In this document: in pieces, positions 40,773-49,406 of the stretch
Position numbering within the stretch: the stretch's first letter is position 1
Layout of the letters: each line of letters opens with the position of its first letter
Assembly: GCF_021109255.1 (NCBI RefSeq)
Contig: NZ_JAJODG010000002.1
DNA: 64,000 nt
DNA from: Merdimmobilis hominis
Lineage (GTDB): Bacteria > Bacillota > Clostridia > Oscillospirales > Ruminococcaceae
Direction: 5' to 3' (one strand)
Made by a program: the position numbers and the translations under genes
The notes under the pieces: generated by a model
Database searches by the model: none
What the model was told of the DNA's origin: nothing
What the model saw: only the letters and a program-made list of their open reading frames with translations

Positions 40773-41828
40773 ATGGAAAAACGAGTATTGCTGGGGATGA
40801 GCGGCGGGGTGGACAGCTCCACCAGCCTGCTTTTGCTGCAGCAGCAGGGATACCAGGTGGAAGGGGCCACCTTCCGCCTGTGGAAGCCGGATGAGGAAAG
40901 CCGCGCCCAAGGGGAACGGGAGATCGAAAGCGCCCGGCAGCTCTGCGGGAAACTGGGGGTTCCCCACCACGTCATCGACTGGACACAGGAGTTCCAAACC
41001 CAGGTGGTGGACTATTTTGTGGGGGAATATCAAAAGGGCCGCACCCCCAACCCCTGCGTCATCTGCAACCGCACCATCAAATTTTCCGCCTTTTGGAATT
41101 GGGCCAAGGAGCGGGGGTTTGACTACATTGCCACCGGCCACTACGCCCGTATCGGCGAGGAAAAGGGCCGGTACTTCCTGCGCAAGGCCGCTTGTGAGAA
41201 GAAGGACCAGAGCTACTTCCTCTATGTGGCCAGCCAGGAACAGCTGGCCCACCTGCTGTTCCCCTTGGGGGAGTACAGCAAAGAGGAAGTGCGGGCTATG
41301 GCGGCCCAGCACCAGCTCTCGGTGGCCAAAAAGCCGGATAGCCAGGATGTCTGCTTTATCCCCGATGGGGAATACGGCAAATTTTTGGCTGCCTACACCG
41401 GGAAGAAGGCCCCCATCGGCCGGTTTGTGGACCAGGCGGGAAACCCTTTAGGGGAGCACCTGGGCCTCTGGAATTACACCATCGGCCAGCGCAAAGGGCT
41501 GGGGGTCACCTTTGGCAAACCCATGTTTGTGGAGAAGATCGACCCGGTGACCAGGGAGATCACCCTGGGGGACAACGATGCCCTGTTCCGGCGGGAACTG
41601 TGGGTGGAATCCCCTAACTGGATGGCCATTCCCGGGTTGGAGGCCCCGCGCCCGGCCCAAATCCGCATCCGGTCGGCCCACAAGGCCCAGCCTGGGATGC
41701 TGTACCCCCTGCCGGATGGCAGCGTCCGGGTGGAGTTCCAGGAACCCCAGCGGGCAATTACTGTGGGCCAGTCCGCCGTCTTTTATGAAGGGGAACGGGT
41801 GCTGGGCGGCGGCGTTATCCAGCGGTGA
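40773..41828 (+). CDS. mnmA: tRNA-specific 2-thiouridylase MnmA
   Basis: MnmA puts sulfur on U34 of tRNA-Lys, -Glu and -Gln. The 351 residues show the PP-loop LGMSGGVDSSTSLLLL, the tRNA-binding GHYARI region and both catalytic Cys: in NPCVICNRTIKF and in DSQDVCFIPDG. The start at 40773 (MEKRVLLG) has AGGAGG upstream; a longer frame overlaps sdaAA and is not used. A terminator follows. Confidence 0.96.
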   Translation: MEKRVLLGMSGGVDSSTSLLLLQQQGYQVEGATFRLWKPDEESRAQGEREIESARQLCGKLGVPHHVIDWTQEFQTQVVDYFVGEYQKGRTPNPCVICNRTIKFSAFWNWAKERGFDYIATGHYARIGEEKGRYFLRKAACEKKDQSYFLYVASQEQLAHLLFPLGEYSKEEVRAMAAQHQLSVAKKPDSQDVCFIPDGEYGKFLAAYTGKKAPIGRFVDQAGNPLGEHLGLWNYTIGQRKGLGVTFGKPMFVEKIDPVTREITLGDNDALFRRELWVESPNWMAIPGLEAPRPAQIRIRSAHKAQPGMLYPLPDGSVRVEFQEPQRAITVGQSAVFYEGERVLGGGVIQR

Positions 41829-41838
41829 GGAATCTAGC

Positions 41839-41873
41839 AAAGAGGGGAAGCGATACGCTTCCCCTCTTTTTTT
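41839..41873 (+). terminator. mnmA terminator
   Basis: AAAGAGGGGAAGCG/CGCTTCCCCTCTTT with a three-base loop is followed by T residues. Confidence 0.95.
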
Positions 41874-42039
41874 GTTGCATTTCATATAGAAATGTCAAAT
41901 AAATCCGGGGTTTGCATTGAGATTATGAATTGGAAAAGAAATTTGACCCGTGGTATCCTGTTATAGAATTAAGTGGTTCCCGGCCCGCATCCGGTGGGGC
42001 TGGTGCTGCCATTTGACTGAAGAAAGGATGTTGACTTAC

Positions 42040-42861
42040 ATGAAAAAGAGATTGTTAGCCGCTGTTATGGTGGCAGTTACCCTGCTGTCCGGCTGCGGCG
42101 GAGGCGGAAATCCCTCCAGCAGTTCTTCCGAAACCCCTTCCAGCAGCTCCCAGGAGGAGGTCAAGGTAATTCGAGTCGGCATGGACGGCGAGACCCCCGG
42201 CTTCTCCTCCCTGGATGAAAACGGGGAAATGGTGGGCCTGGATGTGGACATCTGGAAGGAGATCGGCAAGCGTACCGGGTATGAGATCCAGTTTGAGCGG
42301 ATGGAGTTCTCCTCCCTGTTCAGCCTGCTGGACGACGGCCGTTTGGACACCGTGGCCAACGAGATCTCGGTGACTGAGGAGCGGCAGAAGAGCTACAACT
42401 TCTCCGATCCCGCCTACTTTGACAGGATCACCTTCCTCTCCCGGGCGGATACGGAAATCAGCGATCCCAAAGACCTGGACGGCATGAGCATCGGCGTGGA
42501 GCCCGCTTCCTCCGACGTGGAAATCGTGGACGCGGTGGATGCGTCTTTGGGAATCACCCTCAACCGGGTGTACTACGACGGCTTCTCCATCCAGGATGTG
42601 GTGCTGGGCCGGATCGACATGTGGATCAAAGGGGAGACCGGCGCCCTCCAGGTTATCGAAGAGATGGGCAGCGATAAACTGAAAATCCTCTATAAAACCG
42701 ATGTGGTCTTTGACTGCGCCTATCCCTTTGCCAAGACCGAAAAGGGCCAGGAGCTGATGGAGCTGACCAACAAGGCCCTCTCTGAGATGCGGGAGGACGG
42801 CACCTTGAAGGCCCTCTCGGAGAAGCACTTCGGCATTGACATCACCACCAAAGAAGCGTAA
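42040..42861 (+). CDS. Amino-acid ABC transporter substrate-binding lipoprotein
   Basis: This is a 273-residue family 3 solute-binding protein. The signal peptide MKKRLLAAVMVAVTLLSGC ends in a lipobox, followed by a Ser-rich linker. The binding domain has VGLDVDIWKEIGKRTGYEI, LLDDGRLDTVANEISVTEER and LSRADTEISDPKDLDGMSIGVE, as in polar amino-acid and cystine receptors. The start at 42040 has AAAGGATG upstream; a longer frame to 41950 would hide the signal peptide. It is the first gene of a three-gene importer. The substrate cannot be fixed by sight. Confidence 0.92.
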   Translation: MKKRLLAAVMVAVTLLSGCGGGGNPSSSSSETPSSSSQEEVKVIRVGMDGETPGFSSLDENGEMVGLDVDIWKEIGKRTGYEIQFERMEFSSLFSLLDDGRLDTVANEISVTEERQKSYNFSDPAYFDRITFLSRADTEISDPKDLDGMSIGVEPASSDVEIVDAVDASLGITLNRVYYDGFSIQDVVLGRIDMWIKGETGALQVIEEMGSDKLKILYKTDVVFDCAYPFAKTEKGQELMELTNKALSEMREDGTLKALSEKHFGIDITTKEA

Positions 42862-42869
42862 AGGAAACC

Positions 42870-43535
42870 ATGAATCCAAACATTGAATACATCCTCCTGG
42901 TCTTCCGGGAGATGCTTCCGGCCCTGCCCCAAACCTTGTGGATCTGCCTTTTGTCCTTTGGTCTGTCGGTGGCCCTCGCCCTGTTTGTCACCGTTGTGGA
43001 CTTTTTTCAGGTGCCAGTGCTGCGGCGGGTGTGCAACTTTTATGTCTCCTTTTTCCGGGGGACGCCGCTGGTGGCACAGCTCTTTTTGTTCTACTTTGGC
43101 CTCCCTTCCATCTGCCAGGTCTTTATGGCGATCACCAAAATGCAGGCGGTGGTGTTGGGGCTGGGGTTTAATGCAGGCGCCTATATGCGGGAGAGCTTCC
43201 GGGGAGCGATCCTCTCGGTGGACAAAGGCCAGCTGGAGGCCGCTTATTCCATCGGCATGAGCGACATGAAGGTGATGTGGCGGATCATCCTGCCCCAGGC
43301 GGTGGTGGTGGCCATCCCCTCCTTGGTCAACAACCTGGTGGACATCCTCAAGGGCTCTTCTTTGGCCTTTACCGTGGGGGTGATCGACATCACCGCCGCG
43401 GCCAAGCTGCGGGCTTCGGCCAACTTCAAGTATTTTCACGCCTATCTGGCGCTCATGTTCCTATATTGGGTGCTTGTCCTTGCCCTAGAGCGGGGACAGG
43501 CAGTGCTGGAAAAGAGGCTTGCCCGCAACCGGTAA
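42870..43535 (+). CDS. Amino-acid ABC transporter permease
   Basis: This 221-residue permease of the HisMQ type has an N-terminal helix LPQTLWICLLSFGLSVALALF, the SFFRGTPLVAQLFLFYFGLP family stretch (about 60-80) and the EAA loop EAAYSIGMSDMKVMWRIILPQ that contacts the ATPase. It starts nine bases after the binding protein with AAGGAAACC upstream. It likely acts as a homodimer, as only one permease gene is present. Confidence 0.94.
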   Translation: MNPNIEYILLVFREMLPALPQTLWICLLSFGLSVALALFVTVVDFFQVPVLRRVCNFYVSFFRGTPLVAQLFLFYFGLPSICQVFMAITKMQAVVLGLGFNAGAYMRESFRGAILSVDKGQLEAAYSIGMSDMKVMWRIILPQAVVVAIPSLVNNLVDILKGSSLAFTVGVIDITAAAKLRASANFKYFHAYLALMFLYWVLVLALERGQAVLEKRLARNR

Positions 43536-43568
43536 AAGGGAAGCGGATGGACTGGGGGACTGTCAAAC

Positions 43569-44312
43569 ATGATATCCATTGAGAATATCCACAAGAAATT
43601 CGGCGACCTGGAGGTGCTCAAAGGCGTCAGCCTAGAGGTGAAGAAAGGCGAGGTCATCGCCATCATCGGCCCCTCCGGCACTGGAAAGTCCACCCTGCTG
43701 CGCTGCGTCAACTACTTGGAGCGGCCGGAGGAGGGGCGGATCACCATCGGGGATCTGTCGGTGGACGCCAAAACCGCCACTAAACAGGAGATTTTAAAGC
43801 TGCGCCAAAGAACTTCCATGGTCTTTCAAAGCTACAACTTGTTCAAGCACAAAACCGCCCTGGAAAATGTGATGGAGCCTCTGGTTGCGGCCAAGGGCAT
43901 GAAAAAATCCCAGGCGGAGCCCATCGCCCGGGAGCTGATCGCCAAGGTTGGCCTTTTGGACAAGGCGGACCAATACCCTTCCAAATTGTCCGGCGGCCAG
44001 CAGCAGCGGATCGGCATCGCCCGGGCTATGGCGGTCCATCCCCAGCTGATGCTGTTCGACGAGCCCACCAGCGCCCTGGACCCGGAATTGGTGGGGGAGG
44101 TGCTCAAGGTCATCAAGGACCTGGCGGAGAACCACATGACCATGCTCATCGTCACCCATGAGATGAAATTTGCCCAGCAGGTCGCCGACCGGGTGATCTT
44201 TATGGATGGCGGGGGGATTGTGGAAGAGGGGCCGCCCCAGCAGATTTTTTCATCGCCCCGCAGCGAGCGCACCATCCGGTTTTTAAACATGGTGCGGCAG
44301 AAGGACCTGTAA
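43569..44312 (+). CDS. Amino-acid ABC transporter ATP-binding protein
   Basis: This 247-residue ATPase is of the GlnQ/TcyC type. Walker A is [19 protein letters not shown], the signature is [19 protein letters not shown], Walker B is [19 protein letters not shown], and [19 protein letters not shown] contains the switch His. It ends the importer operon. A small hairpin region precedes the next gene. Confidence 0.95.
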   Translation: MISIENIHKKFGDLEVLKGVSLEVKKGEVIAIIGPSGTGKSTLLRCVNYLERPEEGRITIGDLSVDAKTATKQEILKLRQRTSMVFQSYNLFKHKTALENVMEPLVAAKGMKKSQAEPIARELIAKVGLLDKADQYPSKLSGGQQQRIGIARAMAVHPQLMLFDEPTSALDPELVGEVLKVIKDLAENHMTMLIVTHEMKFAQQVADRVIFMDGGGIVEEGPPQQIFSSPRSERTIRFLNMVRQKDL

Positions 44313-44446
44313 GGGGAGAGCTAGGGCATTTGGAGGGACGATCCCCCCAGGCGGGGGATTCCACCTGCCGTTTGTCACTTCGCATGGCAGGGCGGAGTTT
44401 TTTCTGGAATTTGTGCCGGTGCGAAGCGGCGGAAAGAAGGATCGTT

Positions 44447-44932
44447 ATGAACTGTGCCATCCGGCAGGTCACCGCGGCTGACGTGGATGCGGTGACTAGG
44501 TTGGAAGCCAAGTGCTTCCCGCCCCACGAGGCGCCGGGACGGGAGGTGTTCGCCCGCCGGATCGCCGCCTTTGGGGACAGCTTTTTTGTAGCGGAACAGG
44601 ATGGGGAGATCCTGGGGATGATCAACGGCTGCGTCACCGACCAGCCCCGCATCCTGGACGCCATGTACCAGGATGAATCCCTCCACCGGCCAGAAGGCGC
44701 TTATCAGACGGTGTTTGGCCTGGCGGTGGACCCCGATTTCCGGCGTCAGGGAATCGCCTCCCAACTGATGCGGTATTTCATCCAACTGGCCAAAGAGAGG
44801 GGAAAGGCGGGCTTGGTGCTCACCTGTTCCTTGGACAAGATCCCTTTTTACGAGCGCTATGGCTATGAGAATGAAGGCTGTTTTAAAACCGATTCCGATG
44901 GGGACTGGTACCGCATGGTGCTGCGTTTCTAG
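44447..44932 (+). CDS. GNAT-family N-acetyltransferase
   Basis: This 161-residue protein has the GNAT acetyl-CoA motif: GLAVDPDFRRQGIASQLMRYF (about 90-110), preceded by a strand region EILGMINGCV and followed by LTCSLDKIPFYERYGYENEG. It resembles the small acetyltransferases of amino sugars or protein N-termini; the substrate is unknown. The start at 44447 has GGAAAGAAGG upstream, and longer in-frame starts are not supported. Confidence 0.88.
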   Translation: MNCAIRQVTAADVDAVTRLEAKCFPPHEAPGREVFARRIAAFGDSFFVAEQDGEILGMINGCVTDQPRILDAMYQDESLHRPEGAYQTVFGLAVDPDFRRQGIASQLMRYFIQLAKERGKAGLVLTCSLDKIPFYERYGYENEGCFKTDSDGDWYRMVLRF

Positions 44933-44933
44933 A

Positions 44934-44971
44934 AAAAGCACAGGGCTTTCATAGGGGGCCCTGTGCTTTTT
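44934..44971 (+). terminator. Terminator after the GNAT gene
   Basis: AAAAGCACAGGGC/GCCCTGTGCTTTT forms a perfect stem. Confidence 0.93.
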
Positions 44972-45033
44972 CGCTTCTTGGCAGGTCATATTGTCCCGGA
45001 CTCCCCCATAGACTGGTACAAAAACCGGAGAAG

Positions 45034-45834
45034 GTGAAGGTTATTACAAAGAAAGTATGGATTCGCTACGCAGCAGCCCTCGCCCTTGCCGCCGCATTGT
45101 GGGGAAGCTTGGCTTGGCAGCGGCAGGCAGTGCTAACCGAGGCGCGGGAGAGCCACCCAAACTTGTATGTAGAACCCAGCAACTCGGTGAACACCATGGC
45201 GGAGAAAACGGTTTATCTCACCTATGACGATGGCCCCAGCAAAAACACGCCGCGCATTTTAGATGTGCTGAAAAAGCACGGTGTCAAGGCCACTTTTTTT
45301 GTTATCGGCAAGGAGGACGAGGAGTCCCTCGCCCTGTACCGGCGGATTGTGGAGGAGGGCCACACCATTGCGGTCCACACCTATTCCCACAAATACCACG
45401 AGATCTACCGGTCAGTAGACGCCTATCTGGAGGATTTTGAGAAGGTGGAAAACCTGATCTACAACACCACCGGGGTCCACCCGAAAATCTTCCGCTTCCC
45501 CGGGGGAAGCGTCAACTCCCTGGTGCCCTCCAAGCAGGTCCACAAGGATATCATCCGGGAGATCACCCGCCGGGGCTATGTGTTCTACGATTGGAATGTG
45601 GTCTCGGGGGATGACACTGCCACCGTCTACCCAGCCCAGACCCTGGCGGACAATGTGCTGAAAGCCGCCGGGAGGGTGAAAAGCCCGGTGGTGCTGTTCC
45701 ACGACGCGCCCCTCTGCCGCACAACCCCCGACGCCACCGACATCGTCATCCAGCGGCTGCTGGAGCAGGGGTATGCCTTCGCCGCTCTGAGCGAGGACAC
45801 CCAGCCCATCCAGTTTACCTCCACCGGCAATTGA
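45034..45834 (+). CDS. Polysaccharide deacetylase (NodB domain)
   Basis: This 266-residue exported enzyme belongs to carbohydrate esterase family 4. An N-terminal helix (WIRYAAALALAAALWGSLA) anchors or exports it. The NodB motifs are intact: TYDDGPS (motif 1, metal Asp), HTYSHK (motif 2, His pair), RFPGGSVN (motif 3), DWNVVSGDD (motif 4) and VLFHDAPL (motif 5). Relatives deacetylate peptidoglycan or chitin-like sugars. The start is GTG 45034 with CCGGAG upstream. Confidence 0.9.
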   Translation: MKVITKKVWIRYAAALALAAALWGSLAWQRQAVLTEARESHPNLYVEPSNSVNTMAEKTVYLTYDDGPSKNTPRILDVLKKHGVKATFFVIGKEDEESLALYRRIVEEGHTIAVHTYSHKYHEIYRSVDAYLEDFEKVENLIYNTTGVHPKIFRFPGGSVNSLVPSKQVHKDIIREITRRGYVFYDWNVVSGDDTATVYPAQTLADNVLKAAGRVKSPVVLFHDAPLCRTTPDATDIVIQRLLEQGYAFAALSEDTQPIQFTSTGN

Positions 45835-45859
45835 CATCGGGTGGACAGGGTGATACTAT
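45831..45859 (+). promoter_or_regulatory. Promoter of the glycerophosphodiesterase gene
   Basis: TTGACA and TACTAT are spaced by 17 bases; the -35 overlaps the stop of the deacetylase gene. Confidence 0.65.
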
Positions 45860-45909
45860 GGTGGTAACAACCCGTCCTGCGGGATTTTGAAAAATTGAGG
45901 TGCACAGGT

Positions 45910-46635
45910 ATGACATTAAACATTGGGCACAGAGGCTTTAGCGGCTTGTATCCGGAAAACACTATGCTCTCCTTCCAAAAGGCGCTGGAAGCGGGGGTGG
46001 ACGGCTTCGAATTCGACACCCATTTGACAAAAGACGGCGAGATCGTGGTCATCCACGATGAGAAAATCGACCGCACCACCAACGGCACCGGTTTTGTCAA
46101 GGATTACACCTATGAGGAACTAAAGCAGTTTGACGCTTCCTCGGTGTTCGCCGGCCAGTATGGCTTCAACTATATCCCCACCCTGCGGGAGTATTTTGAG
46201 CTGACCAAGGGCATGGACCTGATGACCAACATCGAGCTGAAAAACAGCATCATCTGGTACGACGGTATGGAGGAGAAGGTTATCGCCATGATCCGGGAAT
46301 ACGGGGTAGAGGAGCAGATCGTCCTTTCCTCTTTCAACCACTACTCCATTATGAAGTGCAAAAAACTGGCCCCTGAGCTGAAGTGCGGCTTCCTGGACAG
46401 CTCCTGGCTGGTCAACCCCGGCGAGTACACCAAATCCCGCGGGGTGGAATGCTATCACCCCAGCTTCCGCAGCCTGGATGAAGCCACAGTGGCGGAAGTC
46501 CACAGCCACGGTATCGAAATCAACACCTGGACGGTCAACGAGACCGAGGACATTCAAAGGATGTTTGACCTGGGAGTCCATTCGGTGATCACCAACTTCC
46601 CCGACCGGGTCAACGCAGTCAAACAGGGGAGATAA
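45910..46635 (+). CDS. Glycerophosphodiester phosphodiesterase
   Basis: This 241-residue enzyme cleaves glycerophosphodiesters to glycerol 3-phosphate and an alcohol. The GDPD motifs are GHRGFSGLYPENTMLSF (catalytic His), EFDTHLTKDGEIVVIHDEKIDRTT in sequence, and NIELKN. NTWTVNETEDIQRMFDLGV is the C-terminal signature. No signal peptide is seen, so it is probably cytosolic. The start at 45910 has GAGGTG upstream. Confidence 0.93.
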   Translation: MTLNIGHRGFSGLYPENTMLSFQKALEAGVDGFEFDTHLTKDGEIVVIHDEKIDRTTNGTGFVKDYTYEELKQFDASSVFAGQYGFNYIPTLREYFELTKGMDLMTNIELKNSIIWYDGMEEKVIAMIREYGVEEQIVLSSFNHYSIMKCKKLAPELKCGFLDSSWLVNPGEYTKSRGVECYHPSFRSLDEATVAEVHSHGIEINTWTVNETEDIQRMFDLGVHSVITNFPDRVNAVKQGR

Positions 46636-46647
46636 AGCCCTCTATCG

Positions 46648-46682
46648 AAAAAAGCCAGCTTCCTGGGAAGCTGGCTTTTCTT
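46648..46682. terminator. Bidirectional terminator
   Basis: AAAAGCCAGCTTC/GAAGCTGGCTTTT with A and T tails serves the glycerophosphodiesterase and the convergent LysO-like genes. Confidence 0.92.
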
Positions 46683-46688
46683 GTTGGA

Positions 46689-47294
46689 TCAGTGGGGCAA
46701 CAGCCTCCAGCACAGGTCGATGGCAATGGGCACCGCCGCGGAACACAGCACCCCGTTGAACACCGACAGGACCACCACCTCCTCGCTGGTGTGGCGGATC
46801 AGCATGGGCAGGGTGGTGTCCTCGCTGGTGGCGCCCGCCGGGGCGATGGCGGTAAAGTGGTTTAAATGTTTGGCGATGGGTGGAATGAGGGCAAAGGAGA
46901 CAATCTCCCGCATCAAGTTGGCGAGGAAAGCCAGCGATCCCGCTTGGGCGGAGGAGAGGTCGGTGAGCAGCACTCCCGCTAAGCTGTACCAGCCCATGCC
47001 GCAGGCGATGGCCGTCCCCTCCCCCAGGGGATAGGAGAGAAGGAGGGAGGCGATCATCCCGCCTAGGATGGAGCCGGTGATCACCCCAAAAGGGATGAGC
47101 AGTATCTTTAGGTGGTATTCCCCCACCTTTTGAAAGACCAGCTTGTTGGTCCCCACGCTGATGCCCACAGCGAACATCAAAAGGTAGAGCACATAAGGGG
47201 AGAGCTGGGCAAAGAGGGCCACCACCTGGGGCGAGAAGATCCACCGGCCGCAGACAATCCCCAAAAAAAGGCTAACAATCGCCGCTAGAACCAT
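46689..47294 (-). CDS. LysO-family exporter, large (C-terminal) part
   Basis: This 201-residue membrane protein corresponds to the C-terminal part of LysO (YbjE), the lysine exporter. Helices are visible throughout: VLAAIVSLFLGIVCGRW, YVLYLLMFAVGISVG, ILLIPFGVITGSILGGM, then GTAIACGMGWYSLAGVLLTD with the conserved GMGWYSL-type stretch, and a C-terminal NGVLCSAAVPIAIDLCW. The start at 47294 is chosen because AGGAGG is six bases upstream; ATG 47300 would leave no spacing. It overlaps the smaller gene at 47272 and together they equal one full LysO. Lysine as the substrate is from the family. Confidence 0.85.
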   Translation of the reverse strand: MVLAAIVSLFLGIVCGRWIFSPQVVALFAQLSPYVLYLLMFAVGISVGTNKLVFQKVGEYHLKILLIPFGVITGSILGGMIASLLLSYPLGEGTAIACGMGWYSLAGVLLTDLSSAQAGSLAFLANLMREIVSFALIPPIAKHLNHFTAIAPAGATSEDTTLPMLIRHTSEEVVVLSVFNGVLCSAAVPIAIDLCWRLLPH

Positions 47295-47583
47295 GGCCAT
47301 CCTCCTCTCCTATTGACTGCTTGGCGGCCAGGAACCTCTGGGTCAGGGGGTAGACCAGTGCCACCGACCCGGCAATGGGCAGCAGGCAGAAAAACAGGCT
47401 CTGTACCCCAAGGGTGGAGAGCTCCTCAAAAAATTGGGGCCGTGCTCCCAGGGATACCCCCATGGAGAAAATCAAAATCACGGTGCAAAGGAGCTGCAAA
47501 TTGGCGTTGAAACGGTAAAGTTTTTGAGGGAACCATCTGGCGCCCAAAAGGACGCCGGCGCACATGACCAGTAGGATATCCAA
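47272..47583 (-). CDS. LysO-family exporter, small (N-terminal) part
   Basis: This 103-residue protein has three membrane helices and matches the N-terminal domain of LysO: LLVMCAGVLLGARWF, LQLLCTVILIFSMGVSLGA and SLFFCLLPIAGSVALVYPL. It starts with TTG 47583 after AGGAGG. The end overlaps the larger part by about 23 bases, so the two are made together. In E. coli they are one polypeptide; two-gene forms are common in Clostridia, so this is not regarded as a frameshift. The leader (47584-47700) can form a CCTAG/CTAGG stem, and no lysine riboswitch was seen. Confidence 0.82.
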   Translation of the reverse strand: MDILLVMCAGVLLGARWFPQKLYRFNANLQLLCTVILIFSMGVSLGARPQFFEELSTLGVQSLFFCLLPIAGSVALVYPLTQRFLAAKQSIGEEDGHGSSGDC

Positions 47584-47752
47584 AGGGGAAACCTCCTTGA
47601 AAAATGGTTGATTTGGCGGCGGCCAATGCCCGAGGCCCTAGCGGGAACTAGGCGCTTGCCCCACCCCTTAGCGGGGGCCGCCGGCCCGAAATCCAGCCGC
47701 AGGGACACTGTTGTTCATTGTACCGGGAGAAGGGGGGATTTGTCAAACCCCG

Positions 47753-47781
47753 TTGCCTTTTTGCCGGGGAAAAGGTACAAT
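47753..47781 (+). promoter_or_regulatory. sfsA promoter
   Basis: TTGCCT and TACAAT are spaced by 17 bases, 24 bases before the sfsA start. Confidence 0.6.
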
Positions 47782-47804
47782 GGGCAGAGAAAGAAGGGGC
47801 AATC

Positions 47805-48500
47805 ATGCATTACAAATTGGTTTATCCGGCGGTCTTTTTGGAGAGGCCCAACCGGTTTATCGCCCGGTGCCTGCTGGACGGCCAGGAGGTGCGGGCCCAT
47901 GTGAAGAACACCGGCCGCTGCCGGGAACTTTTGCTGCCCGGCGCCACCGTCTATCTGGAAAAGGCCCAGAACCCCCAGCGCAAAACCGCTTATTCCCTTA
48001 TCGCGGTGGAAAAAGGGGATCTGCTCATCAACATGGACTCCCAAGCGCCCAACGCTTTGGCAGAAGAGGCCATCCTCTCCGGCCGGGTGGCGCTGCCGGG
48101 GTTTCACGCCGGAGCCTTTGCCCTGCGCCGGGAGGTCACCCACGGGGATTCCAGGTTTGACCTCTACCTGGAAGAAGGGGAGCGCCGGGCATTTGTGGAG
48201 GTAAAAGGGGTAACCTTGGAGGAAGATGGTGTGGCTCTATTCCCTGATGCCCCCACCCAGCGGGGCATCAAACACCTGGAGGGGCTATCCCGCGCGGTGG
48301 GGGAGGGGTACGGGGCTGCCCTCCTGCTGGTGATCCAGTTCACCGGGGCAAAGGAGTTTTGCCCCAACGATAAGACCCATCCCCAGTTTGGGGAGGCCCT
48401 CCGGCGGGCGCAGGAGGCTGGGGTACAGCTGCTCTGTTATGAGTGTGCCGTCGCCCCCAGCCATGTGGAGGTCACCGCCCCGGTCCCCATCCGGCTGTAG
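47805..48500 (+). CDS. sfsA: SfsA family DNA/RNA-binding protein
   Basis: This 231-residue protein matches SfsA, named for sugar fermentation stimulation. The N-terminal OB-like domain contains FLERPNRFIARCLLDG and HVKNTGRCRELLLPGATVYL. The C-terminal nuclease-like domain contains RFDLYLEEG, AFVEVKGVTLEE with the acidic residues, FPDAPTQRGIKHLEGL and ECAVAPSHVEV. SfsA proteins bind nucleic acid without known sequence preference; the role is unsettled. The start at 47805 has AAGAAGGGG upstream; longer frames run through the promoter. Confidence 0.92.
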   Translation: MHYKLVYPAVFLERPNRFIARCLLDGQEVRAHVKNTGRCRELLLPGATVYLEKAQNPQRKTAYSLIAVEKGDLLINMDSQAPNALAEEAILSGRVALPGFHAGAFALRREVTHGDSRFDLYLEEGERRAFVEVKGVTLEEDGVALFPDAPTQRGIKHLEGLSRAVGEGYGAALLLVIQFTGAKEFCPNDKTHPQFGEALRRAQEAGVQLLCYECAVAPSHVEVTAPVPIRL

Positions 48501-48560
48501 TGCGGCTTTTCGGCACATCTGAGGGGTTGCACACATCGCTGAATCCGGAAATTTTGGGAC

Positions 48561-48597
48561 AAAAAACGGGAACTCCGCCACAGGAGTTCCCGTTTTG
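48561..48597. terminator. Bidirectional terminator
   Basis: AAAACGGGAACTCC/GGAGTTCCCGTTTT with a short loop lies between sfsA and the convergent membrane protein gene. Confidence 0.9.
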
Positions 48598-48608
48598 CAT
48601 CGCGTTTC

Positions 48609-49235
48609 TTAACCCAAGAGGGCAACGCCGCCATTGGCAGTTTTGAAATACACTTCAGGCTGCGCAGCCGGCGGGTTGGTGACAACCGTGGAGGATGCGG
48701 AGCTTGCAGCGTCGCCATCGCCTTCCGCAGGCTCATCCCCAGTTTCAGAGGAATCGCCCTCGGGGGTGGATTCCTCCCCATCCCCTTCATCGGATGTGCT
48801 GTCATCCAGGCTGTCCTCGGTTCCATCCCCATCGGGATTGTCCACTTCCCCGTTGACCCCAATGGAGGGATCGCCGGTGGGATCGACGGGCTTCTCCTTT
48901 TTGGGCAGGGCCAAAATTACGATCAGAACCATGGCCGCCGCTAAAACACCGATGTAGATGGTCCGCTCCTTTTTGTTGAGGACGCTGGGTTTGTTGGGAT
49001 CGGGATACATGACCCGCCCCACCACCTGGCCGATGACCCAGCCCAAAAGGAGGGAACCTAAAATTACCGCCGCCGCAGTCACCGCCACCTGAAGCCACGA
49101 GGGCATTGTAGACATCAGGGTGCTGATCATTCCGCTTTCCTCACCGCCCATGCCGCCGCCTGACGAACCGCCCACATAACCGCCCCCAGCGTAGCCGCCG
49201 GCGACTACCATGCCTTTCACCAATAAACCGTTCAT
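48609..49235 (-). CDS. Unknown membrane protein with acidic low-complexity tail
   Basis: This 208-residue protein is not recognised. It has a Gly-rich N-terminus (GGYAGGGYVGGSSGGGMGG), two membrane helices (about 48-70, WLQVAVTAAAVILGSLLLGWV; about 91-107, IYIGVLAAAMVLIVIL), a short cytoplasmic loop with NKPSVLNKKER, and then about 80 residues dominated by Asp, Glu, Ser and Thr, ending in VYFKTANGGVALLG. The acidic tail is probably outside the cell. The start at 49235 follows GGAGGTTGCGT. It is single and convergent with sfsA. Confidence 0.7.
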   Translation of the reverse strand: MNGLLVKGMVVAGGYAGGGYVGGSSGGGMGGEESGMISTLMSTMPSWLQVAVTAAAVILGSLLLGWVIGQVVGRVMYPDPNKPSVLNKKERTIYIGVLAAAMVLIVILALPKKEKPVDPTGDPSIGVNGEVDNPDGDGTEDSLDDSTSDEGDGEESTPEGDSSETGDEPAEGDGDAASSASSTVVTNPPAAQPEVYFKTANGGVALLG

Positions 49236-49344
49236 ACGCAACCTCCGTCATTTCACATTCTCATCTATTGTAATCCCAAAGGGGTATATCAGCACGGAAC
49301 ACTCTTATTCTATAGCAAAACCTTCCAATTGTAAACTGCCCGAT

Positions 49345-49373
49345 TTGCGCGCCGGCGGCAAAATTGCTATACT
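49345..49373 (+). promoter_or_regulatory. Promoter of the DUF2752 gene
   Basis: TTGCGC and TATACT are spaced by 17 bases. Transcription should begin about 25 bases before the proposed ATC start at 49407. Confidence 0.6.
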
Positions 49374-49406
49374 ACAAGAAAATAGCATCCGAAAGGGGGG
49401 CTCACC

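Noticed and set aside
46689..47583. LysO as a frameshifted pseudogene
   Set aside because: Both parts have good start signals and full helices, and two-gene LysO systems are common in Clostridia.
47584..47800. Possible lysine riboswitch upstream of the LysO-like genes
   Set aside because: The leader is GC-rich and can form a CCTAG/CTAGG stem, but the conserved lysine riboswitch core was not found.
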